Translations under genes and position numbers: made by a program | Assembly (NCBI GenBank): GCA_012976225.1 | Contig: JAAVVG010000005.1 | Coordinates: forward strand, 558,001-622,000 | Reading direction: 5' to 3' | Length of the DNA stretch: 64,000 bases | From: Golubevia sp. BC0850 | Lineage: Eukaryota > Basidiomycota > Exobasidiomycetes > Golubeviales > Golubeviaceae | The notes under the pieces: model-generated | Database searches by the model: none | The model's input: only the letters and a program-made list of their open reading frames with translations | What the model was told of the DNA's origin: nothing | Part shown: in pieces, positions 9,941 through 22,966 of the stretch | How positions within the stretch are numbered: position 1 is the first letter of the stretch | How the letters are laid out: each line of letters starts with the position of its first letter

Positions 9941-11693
9941 TTACTGGTCTCCTTCAGCCATTGACAGAGCAAGAGCCATTTGCAACTGCTCCTCCTCTGT
10001 CATTTCCTCTTCTTCATCTTCACCCTCCTTCTCTCGTCCCTGTTCTTTCCCATTTTCCACTTCTTTTTCTTTTCCTTTGGAGGAAGTAGCATTCGGATTC
10101 CTCCCCAATTCTTCCAAAATCTCTAGATCATCATCCATTTCATCATCATCGAAGAATTCCAATTCCGCTTGCTTCGAGCTCTGTCGTTTCTCCTTTTGAA
10201 GGTTGGAAGAATAGTTTGCTAATTCCTGCTCTCTTTCTTCAGCGGTTTTGAACTTTCCCTTTGGAAGAGATGAGATCCTTCTTCCTTCACTAGCTGGTTC
10301 AGTCGTTTTAGAAAGACTTTCATTTTTACCAGATCCAGATCCAGATCCAGATCCAGAAGCTTCGGCTTCTCCAGAAGGAGCATTCGCATTTGATTCATCT
10401 TCTTTCTGCAGATCAGAAGGTAGAATCCCTCTTTCTTTGATGTTCCTGGTTTCTCCAACTCTGAAAGGTTGATTGAAGGCTTCTCTTAGGCGTTTGGCCT
10501 TGACGTCTCCGAATCCTGGACATAGTGATAATTCCTCTGCTGTGGAGGTTGAGATACGTTTCATTGACTGATGGCAGATGGTAGAACAACAGAGCGAAGA
10601 AAGAAGACCGTTAGAAACTCGAAGGAGAGGCACGAGCGTCTGACCTCGAGAAGTACTCACTCCAAAGTTCGTAGCGAGAGTGATCACGTCGGTCTTGTTG
10701 ACCCCTCTCACACTAGTGAGAGACGCATTCAATAAGGACATGTGGTCGTTGTTGACCCGTTCCTTGATGATGTCTGGAGGTTTGTGTTCGAAAGATTTGT
10801 AAGCCTCGATGTACCGAGCCGCTTCTTCGTTGCTGAATGGGGCAGCGTGATGGTGTTGAAAAATAGGTAGAAAAGGAAAGATTTTGATGATGAGACTCGA
10901 GATGTTTTGGCCCGAGGGTTTGAAGGATAAAGGCTTTGGAAAGCTACTCACGTCCAGGCCACAACCACCGTCAAAGAGTTCACGACTGCCGTCTTGGTGA
11001 TCTCCTTGATAGAAGTCTGGTGATCTTTCTATTTGAATGAGGAGGTGCTTTGGTCAGAAATGTATCGTCCGAACCACCATCACTCTGAAAGACACTTACA
11101 ACATCGCACATCACGAGAATGACTCTCAAAGTGTACATGTTTTGAAGTTTCTCTATGCGATTGTGAATGTACTCTGGATGAAGTCTATGGTACCGAAGAC
11201 TTTGAAAAAAGAATCAAAGCGGAATGAGGGAGGATCGGAGAGGCTTACGAAGCTCAGCATTTTTATGAAAGGGCGCAACTCACCTCAAGTAAAGTATGCA
11301 AGCTGATACTCCTACCTGATAGTCTGGAACTATGTCTCCATATTCCCATCCAATGTTTTTGATGGAGGTCAGAAGAGGATTACCTCTCTTAGAGACGAGG
11401 TTGAAGAAGTTCAGATCAGCGAGTCGGTCTAAGGTCTTGTTGCATAAAGGATACATAAGAGAGCGACTGATGTGCTGCTAGGATGATGTACTCACCTGAC
11501 AAGAATTGACCAAGATAGTAGAGCCACTTCCTTGACCTCCAATTCTTGGACCAGCTCCTTTGATTTGAGGACGTGGTTGTTGGACCCTTCCTCCCGTCGT
11601 CACTACTCCAGTTGGTCCATGACTTGTTCCATTGTTATTGTTGTTTCCAGAGGTATTATTACTTCCACCTTCACCTCGATTGTTGTTTGACAT
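9941..11693 (-). CDS. RAD10: DNA repair endonuclease subunit RAD10/ERCC1 with C-terminal UIM
   Basis: Partner of RAD1/XPF in the structure-specific nuclease that cuts 5' of lesions in nucleotide excision repair and in crosslink and single-strand-annealing repair. Exons 11693-11496, 11387-11284, 11199-11100, 11028-10952, 10832-10661 and 10567-9941, 425 residues. After a glycine/asparagine-rich tail comes the central domain ('[20 protein letters not shown]', '[15 protein letters not shown]', '[10 protein letters not shown]') and the tandem helix-hairpin-helix domain ('[15 protein letters not shown]', '[13 protein letters not shown]', 'FNQPF'). A long extra C-tail follows, with a Gly-Ser run encoded by a GATCCA-type repeat near 10331-10358 and a final acidic helix '[17 protein letters not shown]'. 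That helix fits the ubiquitin-interacting motif consensus at every key position. I know of no UIM in yeast Rad10 or human ERCC1. Confidence 0.95.
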
Positions 11694-12445
11694 GATGCTG
11701 AGAAGAGAACGAAAAAAGTTCGAGATTCAATTTGATCGGACCCAACGCTTGTTCCACGTGATCCTCGTTGCTTCGTTATCATGTTTCTTCTTCCAACCCC
11801 ATCGCTCTCTCAGTCATCTAATTTCTCGCACCTGCTCTCCAGCAGAAGGCGTACTCAGGGTGCTAAGGTCCAGCATCGATCCTTGAGCTTCAGCTTCAAC
11901 TCGCTTCTTCACCTCTCCGCCCCTTCAATCTCAAGCTTTCTCGTTCGACTCATTTGCGAAATTTTTGAACCATGGAATCTGGTGGGTCATTTGCCATCAC
12001 AGGAATGATCCTTTGTCGCCTTGGGGAGCGATAGCCTTTCAGAATGAAACCTCTTCAGCAAGTGGAATCGGAAAGGAAACTGGCATAAAAGCCTTGAGAG
12101 CTTATAGCAATAGCAGAAGTATTTGTCTGAATTTGACTTCTATGGAGAATCGAAGAAAGGATGAGGACTGGTTTGGGTTTGTTGAGAGGGAGAGAGAGGG
12201 TGGGGCGACTGGAGTGATGTACGGGTGAAAAGAGAACAGTATCGAACAGTCGCCCTTTCTTTCTGTTTGGGTAGAATTTGAGCCTTCCAGTTTCCAGTTC
12301 CCAGACCTGTGACACACAGACAGAGCCATTGTCGTCGGGGAAAAGCGAAGTCTCTGCGCCTGTTATCCAACAAGAGACCGATAAGTTATTCTATTGAATT
12401 TGCGGATCGAGTCTTTTTGAGATTTAACATTTCCTGTCCATCTGA
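11694..12445. other. Intergenic, RAD10 promoter side
   Basis: About 750 bases between the HAM1 stop and the RAD10 start, both on the minus strand. Only short overlapping open frames are present and none has a recognisable protein pattern. It must contain the HAM1 3' end and the RAD10 promoter; I see no repeat or RNA gene. Confidence 0.5.
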
Positions 12446-13535
12446 TCAGATAGCTTGGCCAGAAGGAAGGGAGGACAGGTACTCTTGAAGTAAGGCCAAT
12501 GATTTATAGCGATGCGAGATCTGTCAGAGGAGAAGATCAAAAGATTTCAGCTTTCACTTACCATAAACAACAGACTGATTCCTCAACCAAAAGATGATAA
12601 AACTTTGAAACAATTCAACATATCAGCTCACCTTGTTCTTCTCTTCCTTCTCCATCTCAGCATAAGTTTTACCAGTTCCTTCAGCTTCGAAACAACAGTC
12701 CCAACCGAAGTTCTCCGGACCTCTCGCATTGACGATGCTTCCTCTTGTGATTCCTTCGAATAGATGAATGTTAGACTCAAGAGATCCTGAGGAGGAAGGT
12801 CCTGGAGAATAGCAAAATGTGCACAGAGCTGAAGCTGCGGTTGTTGGGAAACCTGTTAGGAGAGTCGGTAGACCTGTAGAGAGAGAGAAACAAAGAGAAA
12901 TGATTCAGACTTCAGAATAAGGTTCAACTTAATGTAGGGGATAGGAATGTAATGTGGATAGAGAAAAGAAACTGTTTGAGAAGAACAACTGCGACTCGCC
13001 TTTGGTGCCTAGTGCTTGCAAAAAATGCTTGATGTAAGCACCTGGTAGACCACCAAATGCATCGAAGCATAGAGCGGTGTCTTCTGTGATGCAAGGTCCT
13101 TGGATCTGATGAACGAAAAGTGACGGGAGCAAGAGAGATCAGAAACGAAGAAGAACAACGTCTTCCAGCTCTCTGCTGCGAGAACCAAGTCGTTTCGTGG
13201 ACCTGCAGTTCTATATTGCAGATTTCATCCGACTCTTGCTCTGCTGGAAAATGGAAGAAGCGAAGCATACTGAACCTGCAAAAGCAATCCAGAATCGAGA
13301 AGTTTCTTCATCATTTCTTGTCTTTCTCTTCATGAAGAAGTTTGAAACCCACGATCTCTGCCGCTGCTTTGCACTTTGCCCTAGCAACTTCCTGAGTAGT
13401 TCCTTGAATTTCAGGTAGGTCCAAATCCTTCGAGACTAGTTGGAAGGGGAAGCTAGGGTTCAGGCTGAGGATGTGTTCAACCTCCCTCAGCTTGTTCTTG
13501 TTTCCCGTGACGAAAGTGAGAAGTGGTCGAGACAT
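12446..13535 (-). CDS. HAM1: Inosine triphosphate pyrophosphatase (ITPase)
   Basis: Cleans the nucleotide pool by hydrolysing ITP, dITP and XTP to monophosphates. Four exons, 13535-13353, 13105-13000, 12873-12632 and 12520-12446, give 201 residues, the usual length. Motifs: '[13 protein letters not shown]' at residue 7 (the family start T-G-N-x-x-K), '[18 protein letters not shown]', '[19 protein letters not shown]', '[19 protein letters not shown]' and the C-terminal '[11 protein letters not shown]'. The second intron has a GC donor (AAAG then GCGAGT): no GT site keeps the frame there, and the join restores K-G-L-P as in homologues. I chose the ATG at 13535 because it sits just before the conserved start; an in-frame upstream stretch exists but does not look conserved. 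Confidence 0.95.
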
Positions 13536-13869
13536 ATTCAGGCGAGTTCTAAGACAATTCAAAGGAAGAGAAAGTGGGTTAGATCTCCAAGAGAGCGTGG
13601 AAGAGATCCTCAGCTTCGACGACGAGAACTGCAGACAGATGAACACTGAAAGGTCTTCTAGGTCTGACTCTTGCGATGAACGTGCCGACTCTGGGAGGAT
13701 AGCTATATACTCGTAGGTCGAGACAACTCACTGACTTCGTTCAGAGGGGTCCAGTTGTATGGGTCTTTCAAGCAGAGGGCGGTGCTGTTTGGTGGAGCAA
13801 CTGCGAAGAGAAAGATGCAGCTTCCTTCTTCTCCTCCCCACAACACACTTCTAACATCTTATTCTAACA
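13536..13869. promoter_or_regulatory. Shared head-to-head promoter of HAM1 and PMP3
   Basis: The 334 bases between the two start codons hold the upstream regions of both genes. The PMP3 side is strongly C/T-rich before ATG, as is usual for abundant fungal transcripts. No TATA box stands out. Confidence 0.5.
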
Positions 13870-15031
13870 ATGCCTTTCACTGCTTCGTGAGTACTCAGCA
13901 TTTAGTGCGGTTACCCTATACATAACACAGAAGACCTGCTCATGGGTTGAGTCCCTACCATCAACCCATCTTCATTCCTCTTCCACCGACACGTTCATCC
14001 TGACTCCCTCTTCCAAAAATCTCTCCTCTAACTTTCTCTTCTTTCCTCCTGCGAAATCGATCCATTCAGTGATATCTGCAAGATCTTCTTCGCCATCTTC
14101 GTGAGTCTCTACCACCTACATCCACTTCCACCCTCCACCCTCCGATCAGACCCTGCCTTGTCGACCCCTAACTCACTGATCCCTCTGCCTCCTCCTTTAC
14201 ACCCTCCTTACCCTTAGGTTCCACCTTTGGGAGTCTTCCTAGAAAAGGGTTAGTCCTGACTTCCTCGTCTTTCGCTCTTCAGCCCGAGGATTCTCTTCCA
14301 CTTCGAGTGCACACCTCCACTCCCAAGAAGCAGGACCTGACAATCTCTTCTCTTCCTCGATTTACTTCACTGTTCTGGTCCCTCTTCGAACTTTAGGATG
14401 TGAATCCCAATTCTGGATCTGCATCCTTTTGACCATTCTTGGTGAGTTGTTTCATTCCTCCTTCTCCCTCCCTCTCCTACCTCCTTCGATCAATCTCTAC
14501 CTCAATCCGCCTCGGCTTCTCCTCGAATTAGCTCACTTCTTCTAACATCGCTTCTTTCTATCTTTCCTAATCTTCTTTTATCTCAGGTTACATTCCAGGA
14601 ATCATCTACGTGAGTGACAAATTTCGGGAAAAAGAGTAGGAAGTTCAGATCGTAAATTGATTGCCATGGCTCAGGGAGAGAAGATGACGAAGACGAGAAG
14701 CATTGCCAGTCAGCCTATAGAGAGGCTGACGGAATCAATGGTTGGATCGGAGACTTCAGAATGCTGCTCCGCAATTCGAGCTCCTGGAAAGCTGCGCCGC
14801 GATCCTCGGAGGAAGAGCGTCCTAATGAAATGCAGGATACTTGTCATCTTCTTCCTTTATCAAGGAGGCTTCGCTTAACGAAAGATCGTTTTTCACTCCA
14901 GAATTGCCCCTTTTTCGTTTCCTCTTTTTGGTTTCATAGAGACAACGGCGGTCGAGCTGACCTTGCTTCCCCTACTCTCTCCTTCTTTCCTCTTTCTCTT
15001 GCAGGCCCTATACGTTATTCTCAAGTATTAG
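13870..15031 (+). CDS. PMP3: Plasma membrane proteolipid 3 (UPF0057), six coding exons
   Basis: Tiny two-helix membrane protein that in yeast affects plasma-membrane potential and salt tolerance. Exons 13870-13886, 14070-14100, 14218-14248, 14397-14441, 14587-14609 and 15005-15031 total 174 bases and 57 residues, close to the usual size. The spliced protein begins 'MPFTASDICKIFFAIFVPPL', contains 'GVFLEKGCESQFWICILLTI' and ends 'PGIIYALYVILKY', a full match to the family layout with both membrane segments. All borders are GT-AG and all phases agree. Every exon is 17-45 bases, so no exon is long enough to be seen as an open reading frame. Introns make up 85 percent of the gene. Very confident in the call. 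Confidence 0.96.
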
Positions 15032-15396
15032 GCCAGCTTCCCCAAGATTGACACACTCGATCCGAATTAGCACGCAGTAGAATCCTCAACTTCCCGTTTC
15101 CTTTTAAGAATCACGCTGAAGGAATGATCCGAACGTCTTTTTGTACCAATTTGTCAAATGCTCCCTCTCTCTCTTTCTCAATACCCTCCTCTTTAATCAA
15201 ATCAACCTCACTTCTTTCTGATTACTCTCTTTTCTCTCATGGAAACTTGACTAGCGACTTCGTGGTGCGCGCAATTCTTGATGCCTCTCCTCGTTTCAAA
15301 TATGATGAAGAGGTTTCTCTTTGTATACTGCCTACAATCTGCAAGCAATAAATCTAGCGACAGCTCTATCTGAAATCTGAGAGGAAATTAAGTATT
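15032..15396. other. Convergent 3' region between PMP3 and AFG2
   Basis: About 365 bases between two facing stop codons. It contains a C/T-rich stretch and AT-rich ends that would serve as 3' untranslated and polyadenylation regions. A 75-codon plus-strand frame here resembles no protein I know. Nothing else is seen. Confidence 0.45.
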
Positions 15397-19043
<3,647 letters not shown>

Positions 19044-19272
19044 CGTCAAGAAGGCGGTGTCGAGCAGGAGAACAAGAATTTTTTTGATCGATCTTGACTT
19101 GAGTTAGAAGTTGTAACCTGTTCGGATCAGCCCACATCTATTCCTTATTTGATTCCATTTATATCTTATCTATCGTATCTTCGTCAAGTTACAGAAGCCA
19201 GCAAGTTCGTATACCCCTCGCAATAGGCAAGAGATCCCCCTCCACTTGTCCTCCCCTATCTTTATCTTTCTC
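19044..19272. promoter_or_regulatory. Shared head-to-head promoter of AFG2 and the FMP30-like gene
   Basis: 229 bases between the two start codons. The right part is rich in C and T before the plus-strand ATG; the middle is AT-rich with TATCTTATCTATCGTATC-like stretches, which also contain GATA cores on the opposite strand. Regulation not otherwise visible. Confidence 0.5.
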
Positions 19273-21942
19273 ATGACATCCTCCTCTTCATCTTCTTCTA
19301 CACCGACTGCAGCTCCTGACATCTCAAAGTTCAAGTTAGGAAAGCAAGACAAATCGTCAGATGAATCCAAACCTACTTCGCCTTACACTATCTCACTCTA
19401 CCAACGTAGCTCCAATCCGTATTCAGATGTTCACAATCAAGATCCACAAGAATTACCATCTCATCATGTTCCAACTTTAGCATCCAACGTGAAAAGAACT
19501 GCACTATCTTCAACTCCAATAGGAAAGAAACAGAAAGCCATTCAAAAGAAAGATCAAGTGACTCAAAAGATTGGTTCAAAGTTATCCTCCAATCAATTGG
19601 CTCATCCGACAGCTTCACAACAGCTTAACCAAAAAGCTCAATCCATTTTACCTTTGTTGAATTTTCAAAATCCATGGCCATCTTTCAAAGCTCCAGGTTT
19701 ATGGGATATGCTTCATGGAGGTCTTCAATGGGGTCTACCAGAAGATTATTTCGAAGGTGGTGGAAAAGGTAAATATAAAGGTGGCGGGAAACATTATTTA
19801 GAGAAATTGGAAACGGAATTGAAAGAAGCTGAAAAAGATGGTTTGAGGAAAGGTTGGGAGAAGGTTGAAATTAGGAAACCGGATTGGGGAATTGAAGAAC
19901 CTCAAGAAGGCGATGATGATGTTAAGGAATGGAAGTCGTCTAATTCAGAAGGAGACTTCGTTAAAGCGACTTGGTTGGGACATGCAACTACCTTACTACA
20001 ATTACCTAGCATTTCCCCGGAGGATCAAGCTTTGAAGGAAAGTATTGAGAAAGAAGAGGAGGTTGATAGTGATAAGGAGAAGGAAACTGGTGGGAAAGGG
20101 AAGAGAGAGAAATTGAAAGAAAATAGAGAAGTTGAAGATGTTAGGAAAAGGAGTGTCAATGTTTTGTTTGATCCGATTTTTAGTGAGAGGTGAGTTTGAG
20201 GATCGTCGAAGAGCAAGCTTGAAGTTTCTCTTCTTCTTCTCACACGACATCATATCTTACCTTCACTCTTAACAGATGTTCCCCTTCTCAAGTAGCTGGT
20301 CCAATTAGATTCACTCCTTCTCCTTGCCAAGTTGAAGATCTTCTTCCAATTGACATCGTTTTGATTTCTCATAATCAGTAAGTTGGAAAAGTCGATTTGA
20401 ATTCCTACTTTTACCATCGCAAGGAACCATTCTCTGATCTTCTTTATTCTCCTTCTTACTTTTCTCATCCACAGCTACGATCATCTAGATTTCGATACCA
20501 TGACTCAACTTCTAAAAATCCGTGGTCCAGCTTTAAAAGTCTTCGTACCTCTAGGAAATAAAACTTGGTTTACGAATTCAGGTTTCGAAGATTCACAAGT
20601 GATTGAAATGGATTGGTGGGATGAAGCTATTCTTTCAATTCCGAGTCCTGAAGCTTCAACTCTCGATAGAAAGAAAGAAGAAGAAGAGAAAGATAAGAAG
20701 ATTGGAAGTGGAGTGATGGAGAAAGGGAATAGGATTAGAATCGTGAGTACAAAGGGTTGAACAGGAGAAAGTGGTTGTGTTGCTTTAGTTTTCTCATTGG
20801 ATTTGGATTCCTTCTTTCTTCCTTTAGGTTTGTACACCTGCTCAACATGGATCAGGTAGAGGAGCAGGAGATAAGATGGCCTCCCTTTGGTCAAGTTGGT
20901 TAGTCGAACATATCACACCTCTTTCTTCTTCAGATACCTCAACCCAAAAAGAATCAACCTCAAACGTTCCAGCCCAAAATGGAGATTCAGATTTCTCAGC
21001 GACAGAATCCGCTTTCCCAGAAGAGGACAAAGCAGCCATAGAATCATTAGAAAAAGAGTCTCCAGAACTCTTTCAAAGGAATTCAGAAAGAAGATTTAGA
21101 GCTTTCTTTGCTGGAGATTCCGGATTGAAATATCATAACACGAATATTAAGAAAAGGGAACAATTTCCAGCTTGTCCTGCTTTTGAAGAAATCACTTCTA
21201 AGTTTGGTGCTCCTCAATTACTGTTTTTACCTATTAGTGTTGGCTCCAGCTTATCTTGGGCTAGATCTTGGGACCCATTCCCGAGGAGATATAGTCCCTT
21301 TCCTAGAGTTTCTAGTGCGTTGACCAGTGCCATTCATATGGATCCTGATGACGCTGTTGAAGTGGCGGGCATTATGAGAGGGAAGGGAATGAGTAGAGAT
21401 GAAGTCGATAAGGAGGGTCAAACTTGTTTGGCGGTTCATGTGAGTTCTCGGAAAGTTGGGAGAGAGAAAAAAAGGGGGGGGGGCTCGGAGGGAGCAATCT
21501 ATGTTTCAGTCCACCTCCATTCCCCAAACTCTTCATCTGAATCCTTTCCCTTTCCACACCTTTTCCCTGCCAATCCTCTCAGTACGGCACTTTCATTCGT
21601 AACGAAAGTCAAACAGCAGAGGACCTAAGATCTTTAAGAAAAGCATGTGTCAGAGCTGGAATGCATTTCGTTAGATCAGATTCAGGTCAAATAGATTCAA
21701 AGAACAATCGAGAGAGATCTAGAACTATTAGCAGTAATAGACCTGGTACTTCAAATTCTGCTTCCGCTTTTGGAGTTGGAGCTGGATCTAAAAATGTGGA
21801 AAGAGAACCTTCTCCAACTAGTGGTTGGAATAAAACTAAACACGAAAATAGAGCTACTGTTAAAGCTTTGGAAAATGAAAAGGGAAGAAAGGGAAGGTTT
21901 GTTGTTAGTGATCAGGGAGAGACGGTTTGGATTCGGATGTAG
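19273..21942 (+). CDS. FMP30: NAPE-hydrolysing phospholipase D-like metallo-beta-lactamase (FMP30 type)
   Basis: Zinc enzyme expected to release N-acylethanolamines from N-acyl phosphatidylethanolamine; yeast Fmp30 is the mitochondrial counterpart. Exons 19273-20189, 20276-20377, 20475-20742, 20828-21439 and 21583-21942, 752 residues. The fold starts with '[15 protein letters not shown]' at about 225. The zinc motif H-x-H-x-D-H is formed across an intron as 'SHNHYDHLD' near 338. Further ligands are in '[11 protein letters not shown]', '[12 protein letters not shown]' and 'VHYGTF', in the order expected. The N-terminal 200 residues hold the family's pre-domain ('[17 protein letters not shown]'). 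Acidic low-complexity inserts separate the blocks, and the protein is much longer than the roughly 400-470 residues I remember for Fmp30. No clean mitochondrial presequence is visible. Confidence 0.92.
21474..21483. repeat. 10-base G run in the last intron of the FMP30-like gene
   Basis: Ten G directly after an A run, about 35 bases into the intron between 21439 and 21583. One of several G/C homopolymers in introns or untranslated sequence of this window. Confidence 0.8.
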
Positions 21943-22966
21943 AGACAAGAGGTTCATGGAGCTGTGGATCTCTTGGGAATAATATTTGGGCTCTTTTTTT
22001 TCCTACACTTGCTTTAATGTACATAGAGACAAGTTGATCTAGATACCATTTCACAAACACAAACGAATCGATAATTATTCAAAGAAACAGAGTTTCTAAT
22101 CATGAGTCTTTGTGGTCCTAGGCGAGATCTCACTGTTCGAGTGTAAAATTGATACGAGATTCGCTGCCCCTTCTTCGTCTATCATTGTACAGCACAGTAC
22201 AAGATTTGATACGATATGCGAGTGGTAAGAATAGCGTAGAAAGAAAAAGAAGGATCGTCTTACATGGAAATGACCCAAGACGACGAGAAAAGAAAATTGA
22301 AGGACAGTGAAATGAGATTCGACTGATGGATGTCAAGGATCCTGAAGTTCTCAAGCTCCAGTGAGTGCGATTTATGAGGGATAGTTCCTTCAGAACCAAT
22401 CTGATTTCGCTGGCTGTAGCGCCTCCTCCCATGATGGACTTGTTTTCTGCAGCTCTGCGAATGAGGTAAGTCATGACTAGATGGAGAGGTCCTGATGACA
22501 CCTGGTAAAGACTCAAGAGAAAAGAGTGGCGCTATTGGAGAGCAACGAATTTGGCCTTTCTCCTTCCGATCTCTCTCAAGGTCATCAACGCATCAACATT
22601 GCTGCAGAATCATCTTCTTCTGACTCCTTTGAGCGCTGCTCAAATGATGCGCAATTTCAAGTCCTATTCATCATTTCACGCTCTCTTGAGATGAAGTCTA
22701 GAGCCTGTCCATCCAAGAGGTGTCGCTAGAAGAACTTTTAATTTCTCTCTCTTCGACAACAAGTCAGACGGAAACAAGGAACAGAACGGGGTTGCAGTTG
22801 AGAAATAAGATAGAATGTCAAAAAGGAAAAGAAAAGGAAAAAGAAGACGAAGTTGGAAGGGGATAGAAAAGTCGAGGGTCGACAAAAATTCCACTCCTTC
22901 TTCAATCTTTCTTCCTTCATGAATTCTAACCAAGAACCTTTAGATGAAAGAAAGAGCCCAAGTGAT
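21943..22966. other. Unresolved kilobase, possibly a small multi-exon minus-strand gene
   Basis: The left and right edges are 3' regions of the flanking convergent and upstream genes. The middle (about 22330-22740) has coding-like pieces on the minus strand behind good acceptors: one after TTCTTCTAG near 22730 reading 'LLDGQALDFISREREMMN', one near 22600 reading 'DALMTLREIGRRKAKF', and one from about 22500 reading 'MTYLIRRAAENKSIMGGG'. I could not join them in phase into one protein, and the plus strand also has a 67-codon frame at 22526-22729. No family recognised. Confidence 0.3.
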
